Shown piece by piece: positions 1 through 6,791 of a stretch of DNA of 64,000 nucleotides. The stretch's first letter is position 1. Each line of letters starts with the position of its first letter. The DNA is from an uncultured Clostridia bacterium (GTDB lineage Bacteria; Bacillota; Clostridia; Oscillospirales; Ruminococcaceae), in the NCBI GenBank assembly GCA_944386475.1, contig CALXBH010000043.1, forward strand, positions 1-64,000. The letters are read 5' to 3'. A program made the position numbers and the translations under genes. The notes under the pieces are model-generated. The model was not told where the DNA came from and ran no database searches. It worked only from the letters and a program-made list of their open reading frames with translations.

Positions 1-128
1 ACAAACTCCCGCAGCAGGGATTCCTGGTTCTGGACGCTCTGGGATGGTCCTTCGCTCTCATCCTCCTTTGATAGTCTGATGTATAAAGCCGCATGGTAGT
101 CCATGGGATTGCTTATCTCTAAGTACAT
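1..128 (-). CDS. Large serine recombinase, N-terminal fragment (continues past left edge)
   Basis: Only the first 42 or so residues are inside the window. They read as the start of a resolvase/invertase-type catalytic domain: a short leader, then Y-I-R-L-S-K-E-D, where the serine at residue 20 is the expected nucleophile, then an S-x-S-V-Q-N-Q-x-x-L-L segment typical of large serine integrases. The ATG is preceded by AGGAGGG at five bases. Such enzymes integrate and excise phages, ICEs and transposons, and their attachment site usually lies beside the gene. The body of the element would therefore lie to the left, with its edge just right of this gene. The size and C-terminal zinc and coiled-coil parts cannot be seen. 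Confidence 0.75.
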   Translation of the reverse strand, partial: MYLEISNPMDYHAALYIRLSKEDESEGPSQSVQNQESLLREF

Positions 129-155
129 GCTATCCCTCCTGAGATAAGCGGCCAT

Positions 156-296
156 TCACCATGGCAATTGTACCGCGCTTTGAACTCCTTCCGCAAGGCT
201 CCGGGCAAGGAAAAGGCGAAAGGATCGCAAAAAAATCTCTCTCGCATCCTCTTCTTTACAGAATTCATATCGCACCTGTACCGCTTGCCTTTTCAA
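156..296 (-). CDS. Small hypothetical protein upstream of the recombinase
   Basis: A 46-codon frame starting with TTG, with AGGAG eight bases upstream, ending 28 bases before the recombinase start and on the same strand. The product begins M-K-R-Q-A-V-Q-V-R-Y-E-F-C and continues with an amphipathic stretch (E-I-F-L-R-S-F-R-L-F-L). Short proteins with an R-Y-E-F-C-like start and a helical middle occur beside serine recombinases of Gram-positive conjugative elements, as far as I recall; I cannot check this here. Function is unknown. Ribosome binding site, position and co-orientation support a real gene. Confidence 0.5.
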   Translation of the reverse strand: MKRQAVQVRYEFCKEEDAREIFLRSFRLFLARSLAEGVQSAVQLPW

Positions 297-373
297 TCAG
301 ATCACTCCTCTCACATACTTTCTCTATTCTTATGTTTGCAAGAAAGAGGATTTGCTTGTCCTAAAAATTAAGC

Positions 374-400
374 ATAAAAAGCCAAGCCCATCAGCTTGGC
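374..400 (-). terminator. Rho-independent terminator
   Basis: Seven-base-pair perfect stem GCCAAGC/GCTTGGC with a six-base loop, followed on the minus strand by TTTTT. It would stop transcription coming from the deacetylase gene before it enters the recombinase region. Confidence 0.75.
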
Positions 401-530
401 ACATCCCTTCACATTTTACAGATATTCGTTAAGGATCTTCCTCCAATCTGTCAGCACTTCGCCCGAGAGGCATAAAATACCGCATTGTCTTTTCGGTGGC
501 TGCACTCTACTTTGCCGTTGTGCCTCGGCG

Positions 531-1295
531 TCAGGACTGCTTTGCCCGGCCGGTGCGGTCGATAACGTAATCCCCCTTAGGCAGCAGCTCGCCCGCTGTG
601 ACAAAGGAATATCCCTGCTCTTTCAGGGATGGCAGGATCGCGGTCAAAGCCTCCACGGTACATCCCGGCTTTGCGTCCACATGAAACAGCGTGATCGAAC
701 CGGGGGCCACATGCTCGGTCACATTTTTTACAATGGAATCCACCGTGGCCGAGGTCTGCCAGTCCCGGGAATCCACATCCCACTGCACCACGGTATACCC
801 CATCTCTTTCAGTGCTGTGAGCATCTCGTTGTCATATTCCCCGTAAGGCGCCCGGTATAAAACCGGCGTCTGCCCGGTGGCCGCTTTCAGCTTTTCCCCG
901 CAGGCGGCCGTGTCTTTTTGCAGGCTTTCCAGATCGATTTCCGCTACATGAGGATGCCGGTCGGAGTGATTTCCCACCTCATGCCCGGCCGACAGGATGG
1001 TTTTAAGCTCCTCCGGGTGGCGGTCCACCCAGTCGCCGGTGGTAAAAAAAGTCCCCTTGGCCTTATTTTCCTTTAAAACGGACAAAATCGCCTCCAGGTC
1101 GGAAGCTTCCCACGCCACGTCAAAGGTCAACGCGATCTTTTTTTCGCTGGTCTCCACCGAGTACACCGGAAGCATCCGATCCTTGGCGGAGGCGATAAGC
1201 GCCCCCACGCCCCACACCGCGCCGAAGGTGACCGCTAAAAACCCCGCCAAAAGGGAGAGCTTTATCTTCTTTTTGGTAATGAAAAATACTTTCAT
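531..1295 (-). CDS. PdaB-like polysaccharide deacetylase family protein
   Basis: A NodB-homology domain protein of 254 residues with a cytoplasmic basic start, one membrane segment (about residues 11-36) and an extracellular catalytic domain. Motif 1 reads T-F-D-V-A-W: the catalytic-base Asp59 is kept, but the second Asp of the usual T-F-D-D is Val, as in the sporulation deacetylase PdaB, whose motif is T-F-D-I-S-W. Motif 2 is N-H-S-D-R-H-P, giving metal ligands His110 and His114; R-A-P-Y-G and the W-D-V-D-S-R-D-W segment follow. PdaB acts on spore cortex peptidoglycan late in sporulation; the role here is inferred. The ATG is preceded by AAAGGGGAA. The longer upstream frame has no ribosome binding site. 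Confidence 0.8.
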   Translation of the reverse strand: MKVFFITKKKIKLSLLAGFLAVTFGAVWGVGALIASAKDRMLPVYSVETSEKKIALTFDVAWEASDLEAILSVLKENKAKGTFFTTGDWVDRHPEELKTILSAGHEVGNHSDRHPHVAEIDLESLQKDTAACGEKLKAATGQTPVLYRAPYGEYDNEMLTALKEMGYTVVQWDVDSRDWQTSATVDSIVKNVTEHVAPGSITLFHVDAKPGCTVEALTAILPSLKEQGYSFVTAGELLPKGDYVIDRTGRAKQS

Positions 1296-1363
1296 AGTTA
1301 TTCCCCTTTTTGCCATACTGTCGGTAAATATGTATGCGGCAACGGGTTGTACCCATGTATCAA

Positions 1364-1391
1364 AGAAAAAAGGACGGCCAGGAGCCGTCCT
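1364..1391 (-). terminator. Rho-independent terminator after the tandem gene pair
   Basis: Stem AGGACGGC/GCCGTCCT with a five-base loop, followed on the minus strand by a T run. It closes the two-gene unit upstream of the deacetylase. Confidence 0.85.
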
Positions 1392-1427
1392 CAACTTTTT
1401 AGGGAGACACTTAAACAAAACATAATA

Positions 1428-1961
1428 TCACGTTAAGAAGGAAAGAAAATAGTCCCTGTAAATTTCTTCGGCCTCCTGCTGGTTTTCCGCCGGACCAAAA
1501 TAAAACTGAGTGCTTTTATCATCTACCGGGATCGTTAAACAGAATTTGCCCTGGTATTCATAAACATCTCCAGAAGCGGCTAAATAGTTGGTTACTGTAC
1601 CCGCTTGTTCCGCAGGAATCCAATAATCCCAATTAAACCAGTGGGGCTCCAGAGAAAGTTGGGCCATCATATGGTTTAAAACTCTTTTTCTCCATTCATA
1701 ATTTTGCGGTTGAAAAGTGTATGTATCGGTATTCCCGTTTAACCTTATCGTTCCTGTAATAGAGTCCTCGCCCAAAAGGGCGTACGAAGCCTCCAGTTCC
1801 AGCTCTACCGAAACCGGTTGAGTATAGGTTTCATCGAGCGTATAGGCCTGGAATTTCTCGCTGTATCGAACCGGCAATTTGTAAATTACCACAGTTGCAA
1901 CCAGGCAGATAAGCAGCACTCCCGCAATAGACAACAAAGTGATTTTGACCGGTTTTTTCAT
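1428..1961 (-). CDS. Membrane-anchored hypothetical protein, copy 2 of a tandem pair
   Basis: A 177-residue protein of unknown function: M-K-K-P, one hydrophobic segment (about residues 7-26), then an extracellular domain. The C-terminus carries Y-F-G-P-A-E-N-Q-Q-E-A-E-E-I-Y-x-x-Y-F, which recurs in the next gene as Y-C-G-P-A-D-S-E-Q-E-A-Q-K-I-Y-x-x-Y-F, so the two are paralogues. ATG chosen because GGAGGAG lies six bases upstream; a longer frame exists without a site. The stretch coding for the anchor is almost identical in DNA to the upstream paralogue, while the extracellular halves have diverged strongly. Probably cotranscribed with the paralogue. Confidence 0.7.
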   Translation of the reverse strand: MKKPVKITLLSIAGVLLICLVATVVIYKLPVRYSEKFQAYTLDETYTQPVSVELELEASYALLGEDSITGTIRLNGNTDTYTFQPQNYEWRKRVLNHMMAQLSLEPHWFNWDYWIPAEQAGTVTNYLAASGDVYEYQGKFCLTIPVDDKSTQFYFGPAENQQEAEEIYRDYFLSFLT

Positions 1962-1964
1962 GAT
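1873..1964. repeat. Near-identical segment shared by the tandem paralogues (copy 2)
   Basis: About 92 bases covering the start codon and membrane-anchor codons match 2462-2553 with roughly ten differences by eye, whereas the rest of the two genes is only recognisable at protein level. Confidence 0.8.
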
Positions 1965-2019
1965 ATCTCCTCCTGCTTTGATAAAGCCATGATGCAAAGA
2001 AATCAGAATTGCTGAGTCA

Positions 2020-2550
2020 TTAAATTAAATCGTTAAAATACGCCTGATAAATCTTTTGAGCCTCTTGTTCACTATCCGCCGGGCCACAGTAAATGTGCAG
2101 CGATTGCTCCTGCGTGGGAACTGCAACCGCAATTTTTTCCTTGGCAGCGTATACAAGTAGAGATTTGGAATCCGAGTTTTGATCAAAAGGATCATATCCA
2201 TTTTTGTTTAGCATCCCTATCGATTGGGGAGCGCCAAACTTACGAGAAAATCCGTCTTGGATTTTATCAAACCAGCCGGAAGAGCTATCCGCACAATTTT
2301 TGAGATACTCCGTTCCATCTGGACCTTTCACCCGACTATGGGTTACCGTTTCTCCAAAGATCCCATAGCTTGTTTCCAGCGAATACTCCACCTCCACCGA
2401 GGAAAGTGCGTCCTGCGCCCCGGTAACTTCATAAAACATTCCTTTCGTTTCCACATGAGTAGGCAATTTGTAGATCACCACAGCTGCAATCAGGCAGATA
2501 AGCAGCACTCCCGCAATAGACAACAAAGTGATTTTAACTGACTTTTTCAT
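2020..2550 (-). CDS. Membrane-anchored hypothetical protein, copy 1 of a tandem pair
   Basis: A 176-residue product with the same N-terminal membrane anchor (M-K-K-S-V-K-I-T-L-L, then a hydrophobic segment to about residue 28) and the same C-terminal G-P-A-x-x-x-Q-E-A motif as its neighbour, but an unrelated-looking middle. The start is supported by AAGGAGAG about seven bases upstream. The gap to the downstream paralogue is 58 bases and no terminator lies between them, so they are likely one transcript. Function is unknown; the design suggests a pair of small surface-exposed proteins. Confidence 0.7.
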   Translation of the reverse strand: MKKSVKITLLSIAGVLLICLIAAVVIYKLPTHVETKGMFYEVTGAQDALSSVEVEYSLETSYGIFGETVTHSRVKGPDGTEYLKNCADSSSGWFDKIQDGFSRKFGAPQSIGMLNKNGYDPFDQNSDSKSLLVYAAKEKIAVAVPTQEQSLHIYCGPADSEQEAQKIYQAYFNDLI

Positions 2551-2553
2551 GAT
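2462..2553. repeat. Near-identical segment shared by the tandem paralogues (copy 1)
   Basis: Partner of the segment at 1873-1964, in direct orientation about 590 bases away. It encodes the start and membrane anchor. Confidence 0.8.
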
Positions 2554-2694
2554 AGGCTCTCCTTTTCTTAATAGCTCCTGTTCTTGGCAAACATCCCCTT
2601 AAAACGCTACATTCACTATAACTTGTTTGTCGAAAAATGTCAATTTATTTCTTTTTGTGTAGAAAATTTTGGGTATTTTATGGGCCGATCTAAA

Positions 2695-2729
2695 AAACAA
2701 AAAATCCCTGAGGAGCTTCCCTCAGGGAT
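2695..2729 (-). terminator. Rho-independent terminator after the dCMP deaminase gene
   Basis: Perfect ten-base-pair stem ATCCCTGAGG/CCTCAGGGAT followed on the minus strand by TTTTTTG. Confidence 0.9.
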
Positions 2730-2757
2730 GAAACATTTTGTTAACCTGTTACCGTGT

Positions 2758-3246
2758 TTAATACCCCCGGCGGCCGTCCAGACTGTCGTCATCCTCCAGC
2801 CAAGAGGAGACCGCAATGGTGGTGTACTCATTCTCGGTGTTGCGGATAATCACGGTGGCGATCCCGGCGTTGATGATCTGCCGCTTGCACATGGCGCAGG
2901 GATTGGCGTCGGGAACCAGCTTTCCGGTGGCATACTCCCGCCCTACCAGATACAAAGTGGACCCGATCATGTCGTTGCGGGAGGCGGAGATAATAGCGTT
3001 TGCCTCCGCATGGACGCTGCGGCAGAGCTCATACCGCTCCCCCCGGGGGACTTTTAACTTTTCCCGGGTACAGTAGCCTAAATCAATGCAGTTGGCCCTT
3101 CCCCTCGGCGCGCCCACATATCCCGTGGAGATGATCTCATCGTTTTTTACAATAATCGCCCCAAAATTCCGGCGCAGGCAGGTGCCCCGCTCCAACACCG
3201 TCTGGGCAATATCCAGATAGTAATTGATCTTGTCCCGTCTTTCCAT
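2758..3246 (-). CDS. comEB: Deoxycytidylate (dCMP) deaminase
   Basis: Cytidine/deoxycytidylate deaminase family, 162 residues, the usual length for dCMP deaminase (ComEB type). It converts dCMP to dUMP, feeding thymidylate synthesis in the cytoplasm. The zinc site is complete: His79-Ala-Glu81 and P-C-x-x-C with Cys117 and Cys120. The S-T-G-Y-V-G-A-P-R-G segment fits the nucleotide-binding loop. Start ATG chosen because GGAAGG sits eight bases upstream; a GTG three codons earlier overlaps the ribosome binding site. Monocistronic, with its own terminator. Confidence 0.92.
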   Translation of the reverse strand: MERRDKINYYLDIAQTVLERGTCLRRNFGAIIVKNDEIISTGYVGAPRGRANCIDLGYCTREKLKVPRGERYELCRSVHAEANAIISASRNDMIGSTLYLVGREYATGKLVPDANPCAMCKRQIINAGIATVIIRNTENEYTTIAVSSWLEDDDSLDGRRGY

Positions 3247-3364
3247 AGAGATCACCTTCCATTTTTTAAGATATCAGATACTTATAAGGTAGAGTATACC
3301 CTATCCCCTTCCAAAATGCAATAAAAAGCGCTAAAAACGCCCTTCCCCAACGTTTACCAACTAT

Positions 3365-3393
3365 TTGCCGGAAGGGGAAAACTATGGTACAAT
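3365..3393 (+). promoter_or_regulatory. Sigma-A type promoter for the ATPase/rsmA unit
   Basis: TTGCCG, 17-base spacer, TACAAT, ending about 30 bases before the ATPase start codon. Confidence 0.55.
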
Positions 3394-3422
3394 GAAAAAA
3401 GATCCGAAGGGAGGCGGCCGCG

Positions 3423-4172
3423 ATGGAAAATCAGCTGTATATCCGGGAGGTTGCCCTTCGCAGGACCATTCCCGGAAAACCGTATTTTGCCGCCCTTCCC
3501 GCAGTACGGCATTTAATCCGCTGCAAATCGCTTTCCTTTCCCGCTCCGGTAACCTTTTTTGTGGGAGAAAACGGCACGGGAAAATCCACCCTGTTAGAGG
3601 CCATCGCCGTAGCCTATGGCTTCAACCCCGAGGGCGGAAGCAAAAATTTCTCCTTTTCCACCGCCGACTCTCATTCAGGGCTGTGGCAGTACCTCACCCT
3701 CATTAAAGAGCAGTTTGCCAAAGACGGCTTTTTCCTGCGGGCGGAAAGTTTTTATAATGTAGCTACAAATATTGATGAACTGGACGAGATTCCGGCCACA
3801 TCTCCCTTTCTTATTCAAAGTTATGGGGGCGTTTCCCTCCACAAGCAGTCCCATGGGGAAAGCTTTTTCGCTTTGGTCCAAAACCGTTTTGGCGGGAACG
3901 GCCTGTATATCCTGGATGAGCCGGAGGCGGCGCTCTCTCCCATGAAGCAGCTGGCGCTGTTAAGAGAAATCCATCGGCTTGTAAATGGGAATTCCCAGTT
4001 TATCATCGCCACCCATTCCCCACTCTTAATGGCCTATCCCGGCGCCCATCTCTATCAGTTTACGGAAAGCGGCATCGCTTCTGTCCCCTATCAGGAGACC
4101 GAGCATTATCAGGTCGCCCGCCGGTTTCTGGAAAATCCGGACAGGATGCTCCGGATTTTGCTGGAAGAATAG
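3423..4172 (+). CDS. Predicted ABC-like ATPase (AAA_21 type)
   Basis: A soluble 249-residue P-loop protein with ABC-class motifs in order: Walker A G-E-N-G-T-G-K-S (residues 48-55), signature-like S-H-G-E-S, Walker B L-Y-I-L-D-E-P-E-A-A-L-S, and H-loop A-T-H-S-P. No membrane segment and no transporter partner nearby. Proteins of this kind are widespread predicted ATPases, often in defence or DNA-maintenance settings, but this one stands alone before rsmA, so I infer no specific role. ATG follows GGGAGGCGG. The gap to rsmA is 59 bases with no terminator, so they are probably cotranscribed. Confidence 0.8.
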   Translation: MENQLYIREVALRRTIPGKPYFAALPAVRHLIRCKSLSFPAPVTFFVGENGTGKSTLLEAIAVAYGFNPEGGSKNFSFSTADSHSGLWQYLTLIKEQFAKDGFFLRAESFYNVATNIDELDEIPATSPFLIQSYGGVSLHKQSHGESFFALVQNRFGGNGLYILDEPEAALSPMKQLALLREIHRLVNGNSQFIIATHSPLLMAYPGAHLYQFTESGIASVPYQETEHYQVARRFLENPDRMLRILLEE

Positions 4173-4231
4173 GCGGCAGCATGGCTTATCATACATATCC
4201 CGCAGCAGCATTTTGACAGGAGGCGTTTTTT

Positions 4232-5095
4232 CTGGACAAGCTTTCCAACATCGGCACAATTAAAGAGATTTTAACCCGGCATGGGTTTTCCTTTTCCAAA
4301 TCCTTGGGGCAGAATTTTCTTATCAATCCCAGCGTCTGCCCCCGGATCGCAGAGCTTGGCAACGCCGCTCCGGGCTGGGGAGTCATCGAAATCGGCACCG
4401 GCATCGGGGTGTTAACCTGTGAGCTGGCCCGCCGGGCGGACAAAGTCGCCGCCATCGAGATTGACTCCCGGCTAATGCCGGTTTTAAACGAAACCCTGGC
4501 GGAGTTTCACAATATCAAAATTATCAACGACGATGTGTTAAAGGTGGATTTAAAGCGCCTGATTGCCGAGGAATTCCCCGGCATGCCGGTGGCAGTGTGC
4601 GCCAATCTTCCTTATTATATTACTTCTCCCATTATCATGGCGCTGCTGGAATCCCGCCTGCCCATCCGCTCGATCACCGTTATGGTGCAAAAGGAGGCCG
4701 CCGCGCGCATCTGTGCTGCCCCCGGCACCCGGGAGGTGGGCGCGGTGAGCATCGCCGTGCAGTATTTTTCTGAACCGAAAGTTTTGTTCTCGGTCTCTCG
4801 GGGGAGTTTCCTGCCCGCGCCCAACGTGGATTCCGCCGTCATCCGCCTGGATGTGCGGGAGCATACGCCGGAGGGCGTTTTGGACGAAGCCTTCTTTTTC
4901 CGGATGGTCAAAGCGATGTTTTCCCAGCGGCGGAAGGCCCTTGCCAATCCCTTGTCCGCAGGGCTTCATCTCCCCAAAGAGAAGGTGCTTTTCTGCATGG
5001 AGCAAGCGGGCATTCCTTCCACCGCCCGGGCAGAACAGCTGTCCATGGAGCAGATGATCGCCCTTTCTAACTTTTTGCTGCCTGCAAAAGATTAA
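4232..5095 (+). CDS. rsmA: 16S rRNA dimethyladenosine transferase (apparent CTG start)
   Basis: RsmA/KsgA dimethylates two adjacent adenines near the 3' end of 16S rRNA during 30S maturation. Visible: G-Q-N-F-L near the start, the SAM loop E-I-G-T-G-I-G, A-I-E-I-D, and the catalytic N-L-P-Y-Y-I-T. Total 287 residues, the family length. The first in-frame ATG/GTG/TTG is a TTG that would cut off the conserved N-terminus (N-I-G-T-I-K-E-I-L-x-x-H-G-F). Extending upstream reaches CTG-GAC-AAG exactly eight bases after AGGAGG, so I place initiation at CTG. A sequencing error in the start codon is the alternative. Confidence 0.88.
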   Translation: MDKLSNIGTIKEILTRHGFSFSKSLGQNFLINPSVCPRIAELGNAAPGWGVIEIGTGIGVLTCELARRADKVAAIEIDSRLMPVLNETLAEFHNIKIINDDVLKVDLKRLIAEEFPGMPVAVCANLPYYITSPIIMALLESRLPIRSITVMVQKEAAARICAAPGTREVGAVSIAVQYFSEPKVLFSVSRGSFLPAPNVDSAVIRLDVREHTPEGVLDEAFFFRMVKAMFSQRRKALANPLSAGLHLPKEKVLFCMEQAGIPSTARAEQLSMEQMIALSNFLLPAKD

Positions 5096-5103
5096 AAAAA
5101 CAG

Positions 5104-5132
5104 TTGACAAACCTATTTTACGGTGCTATACT
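5104..5132 (+). promoter_or_regulatory. Strong sigma-A promoter for tRNA-Arg
   Basis: TTGACA, 17-base spacer, TATACT. It lies about 80 bases upstream of the mature tRNA and just after the rsmA stop codon. Confidence 0.85.
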
Positions 5133-5211
5133 ATTTAAGCACAAGAAAAGGCCTGCAAGCGGTGATACTAGTTCGCTGGCGGGTTTTAGCAACAATTCCT
5201 CTGTGCGACAA

Positions 5212-5288
5212 GCGCCAGTAGCTTAGTTGGATAAAGTATTCGGCTACGAACCGAAAGAGCGGGGGTTCGAGTCCCTCCTGGCGTGCCA
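5212..5288 (+). tRNA. tRNA-Arg (anticodon ACG)
   Basis: Cloverleaf read by eye: acceptor GCGCCAG/CTGGCGT with one G-U at the end, D-arm with GTTGGATA loop, anticodon stem TTCGG/CCGAA with loop CTACGAA giving ACG, T-arm with TTCGAGT, encoded CCA. A34 would be converted to inosine by TadA, whose gene is about 4 kb downstream, to read CGU, CGC and CGA. Confidence 0.93.
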
Positions 5289-5289
5289 G

Positions 5290-5325
5290 ACCTGCGGTCA
5301 GCAATTCGCGACCGCAGGTTTTTTG
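5290..5325 (+). terminator. Terminator of tRNA-Arg, first copy of a duplicated block
   Basis: Stem ACCTGCGGTC...GACCGCAGGT followed by TTTTTT. The surrounding 44 bases (5290-5333) recur almost exactly at 6049-6092. Confidence 0.88.
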
Positions 5326-5400
5326 TTTATCTGTGTCTAATTGCCCGCGCCGAAGCAAAGTGCATTTGTGTTATTTAGTATATTTATTGGGGTGAAATGA

Positions 5401-5931
5401 TTGGCTGAAATGATTGAAACGAAGCACTTGTTTCTTCGTTGCTGGCAGGATAGTGATGCAGAATCACTTTATAAGATTTGTCTTGATTCAAAATTACAGC
5501 TCTCAGGAGTCAGTCCGTGCAGTAGCGTTGAAGAAAGTCAAAACTATATCCAACACTGGAAAAATAACCCTGAGATGCGCGCCGTCATTCACAAAGATGA
5601 TCAGTGTTTAATCGGATTCGTTTCTTTGGGAGATATGAACCGATACCCTCAATACAAAGAAGTAGAATATGCTATAGCCTCTGATTATCGTAATAATGGA
5701 TATGCAACGGAGGCGCTTATGGCGATGCTCCAATATGCGTTCTCAGAGCGGGATATTTCAGTGGTAGCAGCCTGGGTTCGGGCATTTAACAAAGAAAGCG
5801 CACATGTGTTGGAAAAATGTCATTTTACTTGTGAAGGTACCCTTCGAAAACACGCAAGAGATAAAGGAGATACCTTGTGCTATTCCATTTTAAAAGAAGA
5901 ATGGATGAAAATTAAAGATAAACTCGCATAA
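5401..5931 (+). CDS. GNAT family N-acetyltransferase (AT-rich, likely acquired)
   Basis: A 176-residue RimJ/RimL-like GNAT enzyme that would transfer acetyl from acetyl-CoA to an amine. Visible: L-F-L-R near the start, a Y-A-I-A-x-x-Y-R-N-N-G-Y-A-T-E-A-L acetyl-CoA-binding region (the usual R/Q-x-x-G-x-G/A motif), and a V-x-x-x-N-x-x-S-x-x-V-L-E-K-x-x-F segment near the C-terminus. TTG chosen because GGGGTG lies six bases upstream; an ATG three codons later is possible. Codons are clearly more AT-rich than in neighbours, and the gene lies between two copies of the tRNA-terminator sequence, suggesting acquisition. Substrate unknown. Confidence 0.8.
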   Translation: MAEMIETKHLFLRCWQDSDAESLYKICLDSKLQLSGVSPCSSVEESQNYIQHWKNNPEMRAVIHKDDQCLIGFVSLGDMNRYPQYKEVEYAIASDYRNNGYATEALMAMLQYAFSERDISVVAAWVRAFNKESAHVLEKCHFTCEGTLRKHARDKGDTLCYSILKEEWMKIKDKLA

Positions 5932-5990
5932 TCTATGCGTTCAAATTTTTCATCTCATCGCACACACCTACAAAAGACCTGAAAGTCTGT

Positions 5991-6048
5991 CAGGAGAACC
6001 CTCATTGTTATCATCACCAAGCGCCCGGTGCTGCGGGAACTTGAACAC
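5991..6048 (+). pseudogene. 5' fragment of an acetyltransferase gene
   Basis: This block matches 6779-6836, the ribosome binding site and first codons of the intact double-GNAT gene, at about 47 of 57 positions by eye. The start codon position reads ATT instead of ATG and the frame gives I-V-I-I-T-K-R-P-V-L-R-E-L-E, compared with M-V-I-V-T-P-R-L-L-L-R-E-L-E in the intact gene. Homology stops abruptly where the second copy of the tRNA terminator begins. It is a relic, not a gene. Confidence 0.75.
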
Positions 6049-6092
6049 ACCTGCGGTCAGCAATTTGCGGCCGCAGGTTTTTTGTTTATCTG
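6049..6092 (+). repeat. Second copy of the tRNA-Arg terminator block
   Basis: Forty-four bases matching 5290-5333 at 42 positions by eye, in direct orientation; the two differences are compatible with the hairpin. It can still form a terminator. Confidence 0.88.
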
Positions 6093-6155
6093 CGCCGGTA
6101 AAAATTGATAAAGCCGCAAGACTATGTTATGATAGTGGACAAGGCGGTGATTTTT

Positions 6156-6731
6156 ATGTTGGATTTTCATGAAATCGTGGTTTTCCTTGTCCTTTGGGGC
6201 CTGGTTTATCTGCTTTCCTCTGTCTTTATGGTGCCTGAATTCACCTTCACAGGGAAAAGTTTGACGGTACAAAACAAATTTTTGAAAGCATTCTGCGCGT
6301 TTCCATTATCCTTCGTTAAAAAATCCAGAACAAAAAAATCCCAAGAGGGCGATGAAAATAAAGTCTCGATGGCAGGCTGTATTTTTTACGCGCTTACCTT
6401 TCTTACATTGGTTGTGGGGATCGTCCTGCAGTTTGTGCCCGCCATTCCCTGCCAAAGGGTTGCGATTGAATTTGACAGCGTTCGCTATCGCGCTTTTAGC
6501 TTTGTCGCCGATACCTATAATCAAAAAATTCCTTTTTTAAGCGTCTGGATCCTTCTTTTCTCGCAGCTTCTGTTTATGGTGATATACTGTATTTTCCTTG
6601 GACGCATCAAAAAAGACCGTCAAGAAACGATCGGGATAAAAAAGCTGCTGCTGTTTATACTGGTTGCCCTATTGGCTATCGCTGCTTTGGTCTATTGTTT
6701 CTTCCTGTTGTTCCAGGATCTACTGAAATAG
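6156..6731 (+). CDS. Hypothetical four-helix membrane protein
   Basis: A 191-residue integral membrane protein with hydrophobic segments near residues 4-26, 75-97, 125-148 and 163-188, and a lysine-rich loop (K-K-S-R-T-K-K-S) after the first. I do not recognise a family. Start ATG chosen with GGCGGTGA five bases upstream; a frame beginning 17 codons earlier has no site. It lies downstream of the second terminator copy and just before the double acetyltransferase gene, on the same strand. Function cannot be assigned. Confidence 0.65.
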   Translation: MLDFHEIVVFLVLWGLVYLLSSVFMVPEFTFTGKSLTVQNKFLKAFCAFPLSFVKKSRTKKSQEGDENKVSMAGCIFYALTFLTLVVGIVLQFVPAIPCQRVAIEFDSVRYRAFSFVADTYNQKIPFLSVWILLFSQLLFMVIYCIFLGRIKKDRQETIGIKKLLLFILVALLAIAALVYCFFLLFQDLLK

Positions 6732-6791
6732 CAGGCTTATCACGAGGTAGAAAACACCCCGGCCTTCGTGCCGTTTTCCAGGAGGACCCTC

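Noticed and set aside
161..371. Two plus-strand frames of 67 codons
   Set aside because: No ribosome binding site, odd composition, and they overlap the better-supported minus-strand small gene.
416..604. Frame ending G-E-V-L-T-D-W-R-K-I-L-N-E-Y-L overlapping the deacetylase end
   Set aside because: Starts inside another gene out of frame, with no ribosome binding site; kept only as a hint of an element junction.
3423..4172. Defence system built on the AAA_21-like ATPase
   Set aside because: No nuclease, reverse transcriptase or TOPRIM partner adjacent; the neighbours are dCMP deaminase and rsmA.
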